Origin: Oscillospiraceae bacterium
Lineage (GTDB): Bacteria > Bacillota > Clostridia > Oscillospirales > Acutalibacteraceae
NCBI GenBank assembly: GCA_015065845.1
Contig: SVPQ01000003.1
Location: forward strand, 1-64,000
Reading direction: 5' to 3'
DNA length: 64,000 nucleotides
The notes under the pieces are model-generated. The model had not been told where the DNA came from. It did not search any database and was given only the letters and a program-made list of their open reading frames with translations. Positions 55,880-64,000 of the stretch are shown here, in pieces. Every line of letters begins with the position of its first letter. The stretch's first letter is position 1. The position numbers and the translations under genes were made by a program.

Positions 55880-57201
55880 ACTGCTTCTCCTATGAGTGAA
55901 TACTCATCCTTATCGAAAATTTCAACAGGAACAATTTCGCCTACTTCAATTTCATAACCTGAAGTGAATACAATATTATTATCTATTTCAGGCGCATCCA
56001 TATAAGTTCTGCCATAGTAACTGTCTGTATAAGAATCATAACCGTCAACAATTACATCGTAAGTTTTGTCCATATAAGAATCTTGTTTTTCTTCGTTGAT
56101 TCTGTATTGTTGTTCCATTATAATATCTGCTCTGTTTAAAGCATCTTCTTTTTCAACTTGCTCAGGAAAATCATAAGCAGGGGTATTCTCTTCTCTTGAA
56201 TAAGCGAAGCAACCAACCCTTTCTAATTTCATTTCATTTACAAACTCTGAAAGAGCTGTAAAATCTTCATCTGTTTCTCCAGGGAATCCTGTTATAAATG
56301 TTGTTCTTATTACAACATCTTCTATTTTTTCTCTTAATTTATTTATTAAAGCTGTTAAAGACGCTCTGTCACCCGGTCTGTTCATTGATTTTAAAATTTT
56401 ACCACTTACATGTTGCATTGGCATATCAACATAATGACAAACTTTTTCGTTTCGGTTAATTGCGTCAATTAATTCATCTGTAATTCTTTCAGGGTAACAG
56501 TAAAGAAGTCTTATCCATTGTAAATTTTCAAGCTTGTTGAGTTCATCTAAAAGCTCCGGTAATTTTAATTTTCCATAAAGATCTTCACCATATCGGGTTG
56601 TATCCTGTGCTACCAAAATTAACTCTTTAACACCTTTTTCTGCAAGTGCTTTTGCTTCATCTAAAACATCTTCTATTTTACGACTTCTGAATTTACCACG
56701 AATAGACGGAATTGCACAATATGAACAACAGTTTGAACAACCATCTGCTATCCTTAAATATGCATAATATTCTGGTGTAGTTAAAATTCTGCCGCCTTCA
56801 AGTGGCATTTCTTCTTTATCAGGGAAAGATGAATATTGTTCACCATCTAAAACCTTGTCACAAACTTCAACAATATCGTCATTTGCACCAAGACCTATAA
56901 CTGCATCAACCTCTGGAATTTCAGCAAAAACTTCTTCTGCATAACGCTGTGCTAAACAACCTGTTATAACAACGCCTTTCAAGTCACTGTCATCTTTATA
57001 ATCAATCATTTCCAAAATACTGTCAATTGATTCTCTTTTAGAGTCTTCTATAAATGCACAGGTGTTAACAATAACTACATCTGCTTTACCTGCTTCATCA
57101 ACTAAAACATAACCTGCATCAACCAGTTTTTTAAGCATTATTTCTGCATCTACCTGATTTTTAGGACAACCAAGACTTATCATTCCGACTTTTTTTGCCA
57201 T
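55876..57201 (-). CDS. rimO: Ribosomal protein S12 methylthiotransferase
   Basis: The ATG at 57201 follows GAGGTG; a GTG nine bases earlier lies in the site. The 441 residues have an MTTase N-domain (SLGCPKNQVDAE with Cys), a radical-SAM site CSNCCSYCAIPSIRGKFRSR and a TRAM domain at the end. It adds a methylthio group to an Asp of ribosomal protein uS12. Part of the recA-recX-rimO-pgsA-cysS cluster. Confidence 0.96.
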   Translation of the reverse strand: MAKKVGMISLGCPKNQVDAEIMLKKLVDAGYVLVDEAGKADVVIVNTCAFIEDSKRESIDSILEMIDYKDDSDLKGVVITGCLAQRYAEEVFAEIPEVDAVIGLGANDDIVEVCDKVLDGEQYSSFPDKEEMPLEGGRILTTPEYYAYLRIADGCSNCCSYCAIPSIRGKFRSRKIEDVLDEAKALAEKGVKELILVAQDTTRYGEDLYGKLKLPELLDELNKLENLQWIRLLYCYPERITDELIDAINRNEKVCHYVDMPMQHVSGKILKSMNRPGDRASLTALINKLREKIEDVVIRTTFITGFPGETDEDFTALSEFVNEMKLERVGCFAYSREENTPAYDFPEQVEKEDALNRADIIMEQQYRINEEKQDSYMDKTYDVIVDGYDSYTDSYYGRTYMDAPEIDNNIVFTSGYEIEVGEIVPVEIFDKDEYSLIGEAV

Positions 57202-57224
57202 TTTTGTCACCTCATAAGTGAATT

Positions 57225-57851
57225 TTAATAATCACAATAATTGCTTTCTAATTCTATTTCATATTCAGAAAATGCCGCTTTAATGTCAGAAAATTTATAA
57301 CCCATTCTCTGAAGTTTCGCAATAAATCTGTTTTTTGTTTTCTCATCTTTAAATCCATTACTGAATTTTGTGCTTAACATTTCTATAATACGCGTAATTG
57401 GTTCGTTGTCAAGAGTTTTCGTCACATTTTCTATAATTTCTCTGTCTATTCCCTTTAATTTCAGCTCCATAGATATGCGTTTTATATCATATTTTTTTGT
57501 TTCATAAAGATGCTTTGAATAGATTCTTGCATACTCTTCATCATTAAGATAACTGAAATAAAGAAGTTTTTCTATTGCCCTTTCTGACGCAGACTCGCCA
57601 TATTTTAGTTTTAATTTCTGGTATAGTTCTTTTCTCGAATAAGAACGCCTTGCTAAATAATCCAAACCTTTTTCATAAGCAAGGCGAAAGCCTGCCTCCT
57701 CTTTCAAGGAAGCAAGCTCTTCTTCTGTTATGGTTTCACCATCCTTAAAACCATTATGATACCAATAGTCATCATAAACAGTAAGGACATATTCGTTATC
57801 TATATAAATATGTATTTTATTGCCGTTACCGGCTTTGGATTTTATTATCAT
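57225..57851 (-). CDS. recX: Recombination regulator RecX
   Basis: The 208 residues have the RecX arrangement of three-helix repeats (RRSYSRKELYQKLKLKYGE and a SYLNDEEYARIYSKHL segment). RecX binds RecA filaments and limits their activity. It is 2 bp after recA, the usual pairing. Confidence 0.92.
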   Translation of the reverse strand: MIIKSKAGNGNKIHIYIDNEYVLTVYDDYWYHNGFKDGETITEEELASLKEEAGFRLAYEKGLDYLARRSYSRKELYQKLKLKYGESASERAIEKLLYFSYLNDEEYARIYSKHLYETKKYDIKRISMELKLKGIDREIIENVTKTLDNEPITRIIEMLSTKFSNGFKDEKTKNRFIAKLQRMGYKFSDIKAAFSEYEIELESNYCDY

Positions 57852-57853
57852 TA

Positions 57854-58960
57854 TTAATCATCCACTGCAATATCAATTTTTGCTCTTGCCTTATCTTTTG
57901 TTACCGGTTCACTTGCAGGTACCGGTGTTGCTGCACGGGCAACAGGATTTTTCGCCGACATAATTTCTTTTAACTTTTCACGAACCTGTTTTTCAATATC
58001 ATCAGCAAACTCAGGTGTATTACGAATGTATTCTTTAACATTATCTCTACCCTGACCGAGCCTTTCTTCACCGTAATAGAACCATGCGCCACTTTTTCTG
58101 ATAATTTCCATTTTAACTGCCAAATCAAGAATTTCGCCATCTTTAGAAATACCCTGACCATACATAATATCAAATTCAGCTTCTTTGAATGGTGGTGAAA
58201 CTTTATTTTTAACAATCTTTGCTCTTGTGCGCGAACCAATAAACTCGTTACCTGCACCTTTTAACTGTTCAATTTTTCTTACATCTATACGAATTGAAGA
58301 ATAGAATTTAAGTGCACGACCACCAGTTGTAACTTCAGGGTTACCATACATAACACCAACTTTTTCACGAAGTTGGTTAATGAAAATAATAACAGTATTA
58401 CTCTTTGCAACTGCACCTGTTAATTTTCTTAAAGCCTGTGACATAAGACGAGCATGAAGACCAACATGAGAGTCACCCATTTCGCCCTCGATTTCTGCTT
58501 TAGGAACAAGAGCCGCAACAGAGTCAACAACAATAACATCAAGTGCACCTGAACGGGCAAGATGCTCTGTAATTTCCAATGCCTGTTCACCATCGTCAGG
58601 TTGAGAAACAAGAAGTGAATCAATATCCACACCAAGTGCCGCTGCATACACAGGGTCAAGTGCGTGTTCAGCGTCAATAAATGCTGCGTCGCCCCCTAAT
58701 TTTTGTGCTTCTGCAACAACATGAAGTGCCAGAGTTGTTTTACCAGAACTTTCAGGACCATAAATTTCAATAATTCTGCCTCTTGGAAGTCCGCCTATAC
58801 CAGTAGCAACATCAAGAGAAATTGAACCAGTTGAAATTGCTTCAACCGCCATAGATGCGTTTTCACCTAAACGCATAATTGCACCTTTGCCAAAACTTTT
58901 TTCAATCTGACCTAACGCCATCTCAAGTGCTTTGCTTTTGCTGTCAATTTTTTCTGCCAT
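57854..58960 (-). CDS. recA: Recombinase RecA
   Basis: The 368 residues show [13 protein letters not shown] (Walker A), the [13 protein letters not shown] and [12 protein letters not shown] segments and the usual C-terminal acidic tail. It pairs homologous DNA and stimulates LexA cleavage. Upstream a LexA-type box overlaps the -35, so SOS control is expected. It starts the recX-rimO-pgsA-cysS run. Confidence 0.99.
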   Translation of the reverse strand: MAEKIDSKSKALEMALGQIEKSFGKGAIMRLGENASMAVEAISTGSISLDVATGIGGLPRGRIIEIYGPESSGKTTLALHVVAEAQKLGGDAAFIDAEHALDPVYAAALGVDIDSLLVSQPDDGEQALEITEHLARSGALDVIVVDSVAALVPKAEIEGEMGDSHVGLHARLMSQALRKLTGAVAKSNTVIIFINQLREKVGVMYGNPEVTTGGRALKFYSSIRIDVRKIEQLKGAGNEFIGSRTRAKIVKNKVSPPFKEAEFDIMYGQGISKDGEILDLAVKMEIIRKSGAWFYYGEERLGQGRDNVKEYIRNTPEFADDIEKQVREKLKEIMSAKNPVARAATPVPASEPVTKDKARAKIDIAVDD

Positions 58961-58984
58961 TATAGTATCTCCTTATATTTATAA

Positions 58985-59021
58985 TGTATAATCCTTGCGT
59001 TTTTGTTCGTACAAATGTTCG
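58985..59021 (-). promoter_or_regulatory. recA promoter with LexA-type box
   Basis: On the minus strand CGAACATTTGTACG (59008-59021) differs in one position from the Gram-positive LexA consensus CGAAC-N4-GTTCG. It contains the -35 TTGTAC (59009-59014), 18 bp before TATACA (58985-58990). Confidence 0.8.
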
Positions 59022-59145
59022 CTTGATGATGACCATTATAAACGATAATTTCTAAAAAATCAAGCAATTTTGGAAAAATATTTAAGAAAATTTTATATTT
59101 TCTTGTGCTAAAATGCAAAATTTATCAAAAACAACAAAAAAACTC

Positions 59146-59174
59146 TTGCAATCCTACAATAAAGATGGTATTAT
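59146..59174 (+). promoter_or_regulatory. Promoter of the bL28 gene
   Basis: TTGCAA (59146-59151), 17 bp and TATTAT (59169-59174), about 60 bp before the start. Confidence 0.6.
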
Positions 59175-59236
59175 ACTTGCGTTGCTCTATCACTAGAGTT
59201 AAATTACCTAAAATTTTCAGAAGGAGGTGCAGCTCA

Positions 59237-59425
59237 ATGGCAAAATGCGAATTTTGTGGTAAAGACGTTGCTTTCGGTATTAAGGTTTCTCACTCACACA
59301 GACGTTCAAACAGAACATGGAAACCAAATGTTAAAAGAGTTAAAGCAGTTGTTAATGGTTCTCCACGCAGAGTATATGCTTGCACACGCTGCTTGCGCTC
59401 CGGTAAGGTTACACGCGCTGTTTAA
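59237..59425 (+). CDS. rpmB: Ribosomal protein bL28
   Basis: The start at 59237 is set by AAGGAGGTG immediately upstream. The 63 residues contain CEFCGKD and CTRCLRSG, the zinc-binding form of bL28, and SHSHRRSNR. It belongs to the 50S subunit. It stands alone with its own promoter and a strong terminator (59441-59495). Confidence 0.97.
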   Translation: MAKCEFCGKDVAFGIKVSHSHRRSNRTWKPNVKRVKAVVNGSPRRVYACTRCLRSGKVTRAV

Positions 59426-59440
59426 TTCTTACTGTTAACT

Positions 59441-59495
59441 AAAAAAGCAATAAAGTATCGCCACGAAGCCTTGGTTTCGTGGCTTTGCTTTTTTC
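59441..59495 (+). terminator. Terminator of rpmB
   Basis: An inner GCCACGAA/TTCGTGGC stem plus an outer AAAAAAGCAA/TTGCTTTTTT stem form a long hairpin with a T-run. Confidence 0.9.
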
Positions 59496-59562
59496 TTGCA
59501 ACTATTTTTGTATATTACATTTATAATAAATTGTTAATTTTAAAATTCTACAAACATTACTA

Positions 59563-59591
59563 TTGAAATTCATCGCTCTTTACAGTATAAT
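59563..59591 (+). promoter_or_regulatory. Promoter of the dockerin/LRR gene
   Basis: TTGAAA (59563-59568), 17 bp and TATAAT (59586-59591), about 40 bp before the start at 59634. Confidence 0.75.
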
Positions 59592-59633
59592 TGAATTGTA
59601 TGTATCAGTAGTTATGCATTGAAAGGAAATATT

Positions 59634-61046
59634 ATGAAAAGATTACGCATTTTTTCTTTTATTCTTATATTTGCTCTTGTTGTTGTAAATATTATGTTTC
59701 CGACTGCACCAAAAGCAGAGGCAGCTGCACAATCCGCTTACACAAGCTCCGCTCCTGAAGTCGGCACAAAAAATGATTTTAAATACAGAGTCCAGAATGA
59801 AAGAATTTATATAACTGAATATATAGGCAATAAAACAAAACTTATTATTCCTGAAACCATTGACGGAAAACCTGTTTTTGCTATTGTTGCAAATTCATTT
59901 ACAGGTTCTGATTTAACCTACTTAAAACTTCCGTCTTCTCTTTCATTGCTCGGCAGCAACTCATTTAATGAGTGTGACTCCCTCACACAGATTGATGTTG
60001 ATGAAGCAAACACAAAATTCTGTTCAATAGACGGTGTTGTTTATTCCGAAGACAAAACTGTTTTAAGGGCATTCCCTGCCGGCAGAAGTGGTAGTTTTAT
60101 GGTTCCCGATGGAGTAACAACAATTTACAACTACGCTTTCTATCGATGCTATCAGTTAGAAAATGTAAATATGTACAATTCTGTTACATCTATTGGTGAA
60201 AGAGCATTTTCGTTCTGTTGGAATTTAAAAAATATCCGCTTGAGTGAAAACCTTGAGAAAATCAGCCCTTTTGCTTTTTCACATTGTAACGACCTTACCG
60301 AAATACATTTACCTAAATCTATTACTTCAATTGGCAGTGATGCATTTTTAGGCAGAGTAAATTCAAATGACAGTTCTAAAGAATATTATTTTGTAGATGG
60401 TATTTACTGCGTAAAAGGTTCTTACGCTGCAAAATTTATAAAATCTCTCGGACTTGATTATATAAACGAAGGAACTCTTTTTACAGATGTTTCTGCAGGT
60501 ATTACTGTTACAGATGTAAATAACATTATACCGAGTGGTTCTTCAATAAAAGTTGAAAAGCGACTTTTAAGTTCTATTCCAGATGATTTCAGCAACATAA
60601 AATACACAGACGCTTATGTTTTTGATATTTATGTTACTTCTTCAAACGGCAGTGTTTCTGTTCCACAAGGTGAATTTAAAATAAACTTTGACAACATATC
60701 AGAAGAACTCATTCCGTCTGCTACAAAAATTTTCTCTAACAGAGTAGGTGTCACAGAACCTATTTTATTCTCACTTACACAGAACTCTGTAAGTTGTGAA
60801 ACAGATACTTTGGGAACATTTATTATTCTTTCTTCAAATGATTTTTCATTAAAAGGTGACGCAGACGGCGATGGTAAAATAACCCTTACTGATGCAAGAA
60901 TTACACTTATTGCTTCAGCTAGTATTATAGAACTCACCGCTGCACAGAAAAGTGCCTGTGATGTTATAACAACAGGTGCTGACAACAATGTAATTACTAC
61001 TGCAGATGCACGAAGAATTCTTCGTACTGCAGCTGGATTAAGATAA
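59634..61046 (+). CDS. Secreted LRR protein with C-terminal dockerin
   Basis: The ATG at 59634 follows GAAAGGAAA. The 470 residues begin with a signal peptide (1-31), then BspA-type leucine-rich repeats (about 60-250, e.g. TSIGERAFSFCWNLKNIRLS), a beta-sandwich region and a type I dockerin (406-470) with the calcium loop DADGDGKITLTDAR and a second GADNNVITTADARR repeat. Dockerins plug into cohesins on cell-surface or cellulosome scaffolds; the LRR part may bind proteins or cells. No cohesin gene is in this window. A monocistronic promoter sits upstream; a small protein gene follows. Confidence 0.9.
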   Translation: MKRLRIFSFILIFALVVVNIMFPTAPKAEAAAQSAYTSSAPEVGTKNDFKYRVQNERIYITEYIGNKTKLIIPETIDGKPVFAIVANSFTGSDLTYLKLPSSLSLLGSNSFNECDSLTQIDVDEANTKFCSIDGVVYSEDKTVLRAFPAGRSGSFMVPDGVTTIYNYAFYRCYQLENVNMYNSVTSIGERAFSFCWNLKNIRLSENLEKISPFAFSHCNDLTEIHLPKSITSIGSDAFLGRVNSNDSSKEYYFVDGIYCVKGSYAAKFIKSLGLDYINEGTLFTDVSAGITVTDVNNIIPSGSSIKVEKRLLSSIPDDFSNIKYTDAYVFDIYVTSSNGSVSVPQGEFKINFDNISEELIPSATKIFSNRVGVTEPILFSLTQNSVSCETDTLGTFIILSSNDFSLKGDADGDGKITLTDARITLIASASIIELTAAQKSACDVITTGADNNVITTADARRILRTAAGLR

Positions 61047-61075
61047 ACAAAACAAAATTTGAGGAGGACTCTATA

Positions 61076-61396
61076 ATGATAGGTCTTGGTAAATGGCAAG
61101 CAGAAATCAACAACATAATTTTTAAAGGTTCTGCAGTTTTTACAATCGCGGATGATAACGGCAACTACAAAATCGACCTTGAACTTCCTGGCGAAGATTT
61201 AGGTGTTTCTGACATTAAAGTTCAGAACATTCAGGAAGATGGTGACACCCTTACAGGTGAAGCAACAGTTGATATTCTCCCTGGTGGTAAAGCATGTGAA
61301 CTTTCACTCACATTCACAGATGATGTTTGTAATGGTTTCTTAAAAGTTCCATTCATTGGCAAAATCAAAGTTAAAGACGCTAAAAAGATTGGCTGA
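61076..61396 (+). CDS. Small beta-rich protein of unknown function
   Basis: The 106 residues read as alternating strands (KWQAEINNIIFKGSAVFTI and GFLKVPFIGKIKVKDAKK) without signal peptide or obvious domain. AGGAGGAC precedes the ATG 29 bp after the dockerin gene, so cotranscription is possible, and a strong terminator follows. I do not recognise the family. Confidence 0.75.
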   Translation: MIGLGKWQAEINNIIFKGSAVFTIADDNGNYKIDLELPGEDLGVSDIKVQNIQEDGDTLTGEATVDILPGGKACELSLTFTDDVCNGFLKVPFIGKIKVKDAKKIG

Positions 61397-61410
61397 TTTT
61401 AATTTTTTAC

Positions 61411-61436
61411 ACCCACGAACAAAATTGTTCGTGGGT
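61411..61436 (+). terminator. Terminator after the small beta-rich protein gene
   Basis: A 12-bp perfect stem (61411-61422 with 61425-61436) and the T-run ATTTTTTTG. Confidence 0.85.
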
Positions 61437-61459
61437 ATTTTTTTGCAACAGATACTTGC

Positions 61460-61488
61460 TTTACTCTTTGTTAAAGTGGTGTTATAGT
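61460..61488 (+). promoter_or_regulatory. Promoter of the XRE/membrane-protein pair
   Basis: TTTACT (61460-61465), 17 bp and TATAGT (61483-61488), 26 bp before the XRE start. Confidence 0.5.
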
Positions 61489-61513
61489 AGAATCACAGAA
61501 TGGATGTGACATA

Positions 61514-61975
61514 ATGGCAAACATAAGTAAAAACATTAAAAGACTTCGCAAAGAAAACAATTTAACACAAGATGCACTCGCTGAAAAACTTTTTGTAACG
61601 AGGCAAACTGTATCTTACTGGGAAACAGGAAGAAATCAGCCTACACTCGATATGTTAGGTGACTTGGCAGCAGCACTAAATTGCAGTCCGCTTGATATTA
61701 TCGGCACAAAAAAGCAAAAACTGACACCTGAGCATTTTGTTGCACTAGTTTTCGAGAACGAAGAATTGTTTTACCAGATGACAAACGATATTTTACACTC
61801 CCCTTATCTTTGTCAGATTGCCATAAAAAACACCATTCTTGAAGCATTCAGAAAAATGGATGAATTGAGCGCTGATTCGTTCATTGAGATTTTTACCGGT
61901 ATACTCAGAACTGAATGTGAAAAACTGAAAGAACAAGAGTCGACTGAAAAGAACAGGAGTGAAAACAATGATTAA
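61514..61975 (+). CDS. XRE-family regulator
   Basis: The 153 residues start with a helix-turn-helix (IKRLRKENNLTQDALAEKLFVTRQTVSYWETGRNQP, residues 8-43), followed by an acidic helical C-half that may sense a partner or ligand. It overlaps the next gene by 8 bp, and the coupling suggests a regulator/membrane-protein pair. Confidence 0.85.
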   Translation: MANISKNIKRLRKENNLTQDALAEKLFVTRQTVSYWETGRNQPTLDMLGDLAAALNCSPLDIIGTKKQKLTPEHFVALVFENEELFYQMTNDILHSPYLCQIAIKNTILEAFRKMDELSADSFIEIFTGILRTECEKLKEQESTEKNRSENND

Positions 61976-63206
61976 TAACAAAAATAACATCCCGGATGGT
62001 TTTCACAACGCCGTTCTGGATGCTTTCCAGGAGATTGATTCTATGAGTAATAGCACAAAACTAATTAATAAAAATCGCGTATTAAAAGTAGTGGCTGTTG
62101 CAGCGGTTTCTGGTATTCTTTTAAGTATCTCTGCATTTGCATACACAGAAATAAGTAACTGGCTTGAAAAAACAGGTAAATACTCTGCTACTATAAATAA
62201 TTCAGAAGTTGATTACGCCCAGGCACCTGAAAATGCAAAAATCGAATTAGGATATTTACCTGATGAATTTACTGAATTTGAGCCACCGTATAAATACCAC
62301 TACAATGGCGAAGCAGGACTTTCATTCAATATGTTCAGAATGGGTTCAGAACGCAAAAATGAATATAAAAATGTAATAAGTACAGAAAAAACTACTTTTG
62401 GTGAAAATGAAGCGGAAATTCTTACACTCAATGAAAACAGAATGAGTCTTGCACTTATTTGTTTTGAAAAAGAGGGTGTGGTAGTTGAATGTTATTTTAA
62501 CAACCATATTCCAAAAGATGAGCTTAATAAAATTTTAAGCAACTTAAAGGTTGTTGAAGCAACAGCAGACGATGCATTCACTTATGATTACGAAAGTGTT
62601 CCTCATTCAGAGTTTTTTGTGCCTGATGCACCAGAAACAGAACAAATTATAAAACCTGGTGAAGTTTGTGAAAACGGTTGGGACTTTGAAACTGATGCCT
62701 ATTACAGTATTAAAATTGTAAATGCAGAAATCCTTGATAATACAAATGGAATTGCTAAAAGTGATTTGTACAATGCCAAAGAATTCAACAATATAGTAAA
62801 TAACGATGGCACATTAAAAGGTTACAACCGTGAAGAAATAACTTATGGTGACGGAGTAAACACAATTGATACAATTAAAGATGTCAGATTTGTAGAAAGA
62901 AAACTTGTAGCAGTAACTATTGAAGCAACAAACATAAATAATACTGCTGGTTCTTTATTCTGTTCAACATACAGTTTGGTTGAGAATCAAAACAACATTT
63001 CAAATGAAGCCTTTGCACTGACTTCTGAAAATGACTCTAACCCACAATTCTACTTTGTTTCAGTTGATGCCAACGGTACACAGACAGTAACAATTTACTA
63101 TCTTGTAGATGGTGATGTTGATTTCAGTAATCTCTGTTTACAGGTAAATAATCTTTACACACAAAGCAAACGCGACACATATTCATTATTAGAATTAGGT
63201 TTATAA
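61968..63206 (+). CDS. Membrane-anchored exported protein, XRE-coupled
   Basis: The ATG at 61968 follows AGGAGTG. The 412 residues have one hydrophobic segment (about 40-60, VLKVVAVAAVSGILLSISAFA) and then a large mostly beta external domain (about 85-412). The short cytoplasmic start plus single helix plus external sensor-like domain resembles anti-sigma or DUF4179/DUF4367-type proteins, but no sigma factor is nearby. It overlaps the XRE gene. Confidence 0.7.
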   Translation: MINNKNNIPDGFHNAVLDAFQEIDSMSNSTKLINKNRVLKVVAVAAVSGILLSISAFAYTEISNWLEKTGKYSATINNSEVDYAQAPENAKIELGYLPDEFTEFEPPYKYHYNGEAGLSFNMFRMGSERKNEYKNVISTEKTTFGENEAEILTLNENRMSLALICFEKEGVVVECYFNNHIPKDELNKILSNLKVVEATADDAFTYDYESVPHSEFFVPDAPETEQIIKPGEVCENGWDFETDAYYSIKIVNAEILDNTNGIAKSDLYNAKEFNNIVNNDGTLKGYNREEITYGDGVNTIDTIKDVRFVERKLVAVTIEATNINNTAGSLFCSTYSLVENQNNISNEAFALTSENDSNPQFYFVSVDANGTQTVTIYYLVDGDVDFSNLCLQVNNLYTQSKRDTYSLLELGL

Positions 63207-63213
63207 AAATGTA

Positions 63214-63251
63214 AAACGGTTGTAAAAAACAAATTGTTTTTACAACCGTTT
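63214..63251. terminator. Bidirectional terminator
   Basis: A 15-bp stem (63214-63228 with 63237-63251) sits between convergent genes. Confidence 0.85.
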
Positions 63252-63313
63252 ATATTATGGGTGAAAAGGCGATACATTCGCCAAAATCAAACCGCTATCT
63301 TAAAATTATTTAC

Positions 63314-64000
63314 TTATGCAATCCATCCATAAATAGTGTCAAATATTGATAAACTTCCTAAAAGTCTTACAAGCGTATCAGGAATAATACTTGCTAATTG
63401 CCAAAGGTCTGTGTAATTTCCACTATCAGATTCCGGAACACCTTCATAATCAAGCATAAATGGTTGGGTGTAAACAATACCGCCTTCACCGAATATTTCT
63501 GCTCTTACATAGTTACCGAGTAACTTTTTGTGGTCGTCAAGGTCAATAGTATTGCCTATTTCAATTGTAACACCGTTTGCAATCCAACGCACATTTTTAT
63601 CGCCGGTTGCTACAATTGTGATAGAATCACTTTCCTGGTCAACAACAATTGCTGTAACCTTTGGTGCATCAACATCTTTTGGTGCTTCATATTTACCTTT
63701 AGGGTCTTCTGCCTGAATTGCCTGCAGTTTTTCACCAAGTGCAACTGCAGTAGGGTCAATGCTTTCAACTAAGCAGTTTGCAATTTCTGTAATTTCTTCA
63801 GGGTTACCTAAATTTTTACTGCAAGCAAAGAAAGCACCGCTTTCAAGACTCTTTCTGAAATTATCTTCAGTAAGAGATGGCATTAACATTTCAGTATAAC
63901 CTGTGTAAACTGCATCAGTTGAGTGAGCGTCAGATGTAGCAATTGCTAAAACATTTCTGCCAGTAGGAGTAACTTTCTGAAGAAGTATATCCCAGAGCTT
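63314..64000 (-). CDS. PHP-domain metallo-phosphoesterase-type protein, C-terminal part (5' end off window)
   Basis: The frame is open to the right edge, so the start is missing. The visible 228 residues begin with the IATSDAHSTDAVYTGYTE segment, where the SDAH motif is a PHP metal-site signature, followed by a GAFFACS helix-loop typical of PHP C-termini and then a beta-sandwich of about 110 residues (VTAIVVDQESDSITIVATGDK). The final helix may be a cell-surface or membrane tail. Secretion cannot be judged without the N-terminus. Confidence 0.7.
   Translation of the reverse strand, partial: KLWDILLQKVTPTGRNVLAIATSDAHSTDAVYTGYTEMLMPSLTEDNFRKSLESGAFFACSKNLGNPEEITEIANCLVESIDPTAVALGEKLQAIQAEDPKGKYEAPKDVDAPKVTAIVVDQESDSITIVATGDKNVRWIANGVTIEIGNTIDLDDHKKLLGNYVRAEIFGEGGIVYTQPFMLDYEGVPESDSGNYTDLWQLASIIPDTLVRLLGSLSIFDTIYGWIA

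Noticed and set aside
59105-59236. N-terminal extension of bL28 from an upstream ATG
   Set aside because: The extension crosses the -10 of the promoter; the strong AAGGAGGTG site sets the start at 59237.

Overview
The window is an AT-rich (roughly one-third GC by eye) chromosomal segment of a Gram-positive, clostridial-type bacterium, most likely a gut member of the Oscillospirales/Ruminococcaceae or a close relative. Strong purine-rich Shine-Dalgarno sites, sigma-A-type promoters, a dockerin, FN3/InlB-type surface modules, an alpha2-type glycyl-tRNA synthetase and the gene order recA-recX-rimO-pgsA-cysS all fit this. Nearly every stretch of DNA is coding, mostly on the minus strand.

Layout. 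1-5.3 kb: a secreted M23 peptidase/C-type-lectin protein (its 3' end is cut by the window edge) lies directly downstream of a TIR-domain, zinc-ribbon membrane protein; a small XRE regulator is divergent, with repeated operator-like sites between. 5.3-13.4 kb: cation antiporter, CE15-like esterase, MFS transporter, a MacB-type ABC fusion protein with a repeat-rich stalk, and a TPR protein pair. 13.5-19.4 kb: secreted metallophosphoesterase, RNA methyltransferases (RsmF-like, RsmE), and a GNAT/kinase/zincin-GNAT gene set. 19.5-26.8 kb: a seven-gene V/A-type ATPase operon (E, DUF2764, A, B, D, I, K) whose K subunit keeps most of the Na+-site residues. 26.9-34.9 kb: accessory genes (membrane-anchored beta-helix protein, reductase, lipoprotein, MerR-GNAT pair, GH99-like and esterase pair). 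35.0-35.8 kb: tRNA-Ala and tRNA-Leu separated by a small S23-type four-helix-bundle gene with complex repeats; a 99-bp relic of that gene's end sits 4.5 kb away. 35.9-41.3 kb: ABC exporter and the nucleoside salvage operon deoD-deoB-cdd-pdp. 41.3-45.2 kb: a four-gene restriction-modification island (HTH-Dam methylase, DpnII-type nuclease, a second PD-(D/E)XK-like protein, a second methyltransferase) bounded by two near-identical hairpins. 45.2-50.4 kb: glycyl-tRNA synthetase and a heterodimeric ABC exporter. 50.5-52.1 kb: CHAP/C-type-lectin cell-wall protein. 52.4-59.0 kb: acyltransferase, yhbY, cysS, pgsA, rimO, recX, recA with a LexA-type box. 59.2-64 kb: bL28, a dockerin-bearing LRR protein, a small beta-rich protein, an XRE/membrane-protein pair, and the 3' part of a PHP-domain protein cut by the right edge.

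The strongest unexplained signals are (i) extreme scarcity of GATC across the window (16 sites found by eye against nearly 200 expected from composition), with 6 of the 16 inside the GATC-type restriction island; (ii) the S23 element between two tRNA genes with interlocked inverted repeats and a distant partial copy; and (iii) the XRE/TIR/cell-wall-hydrolase locus with repeated operator-like sites. None of these has been tested beyond reading the sequence.
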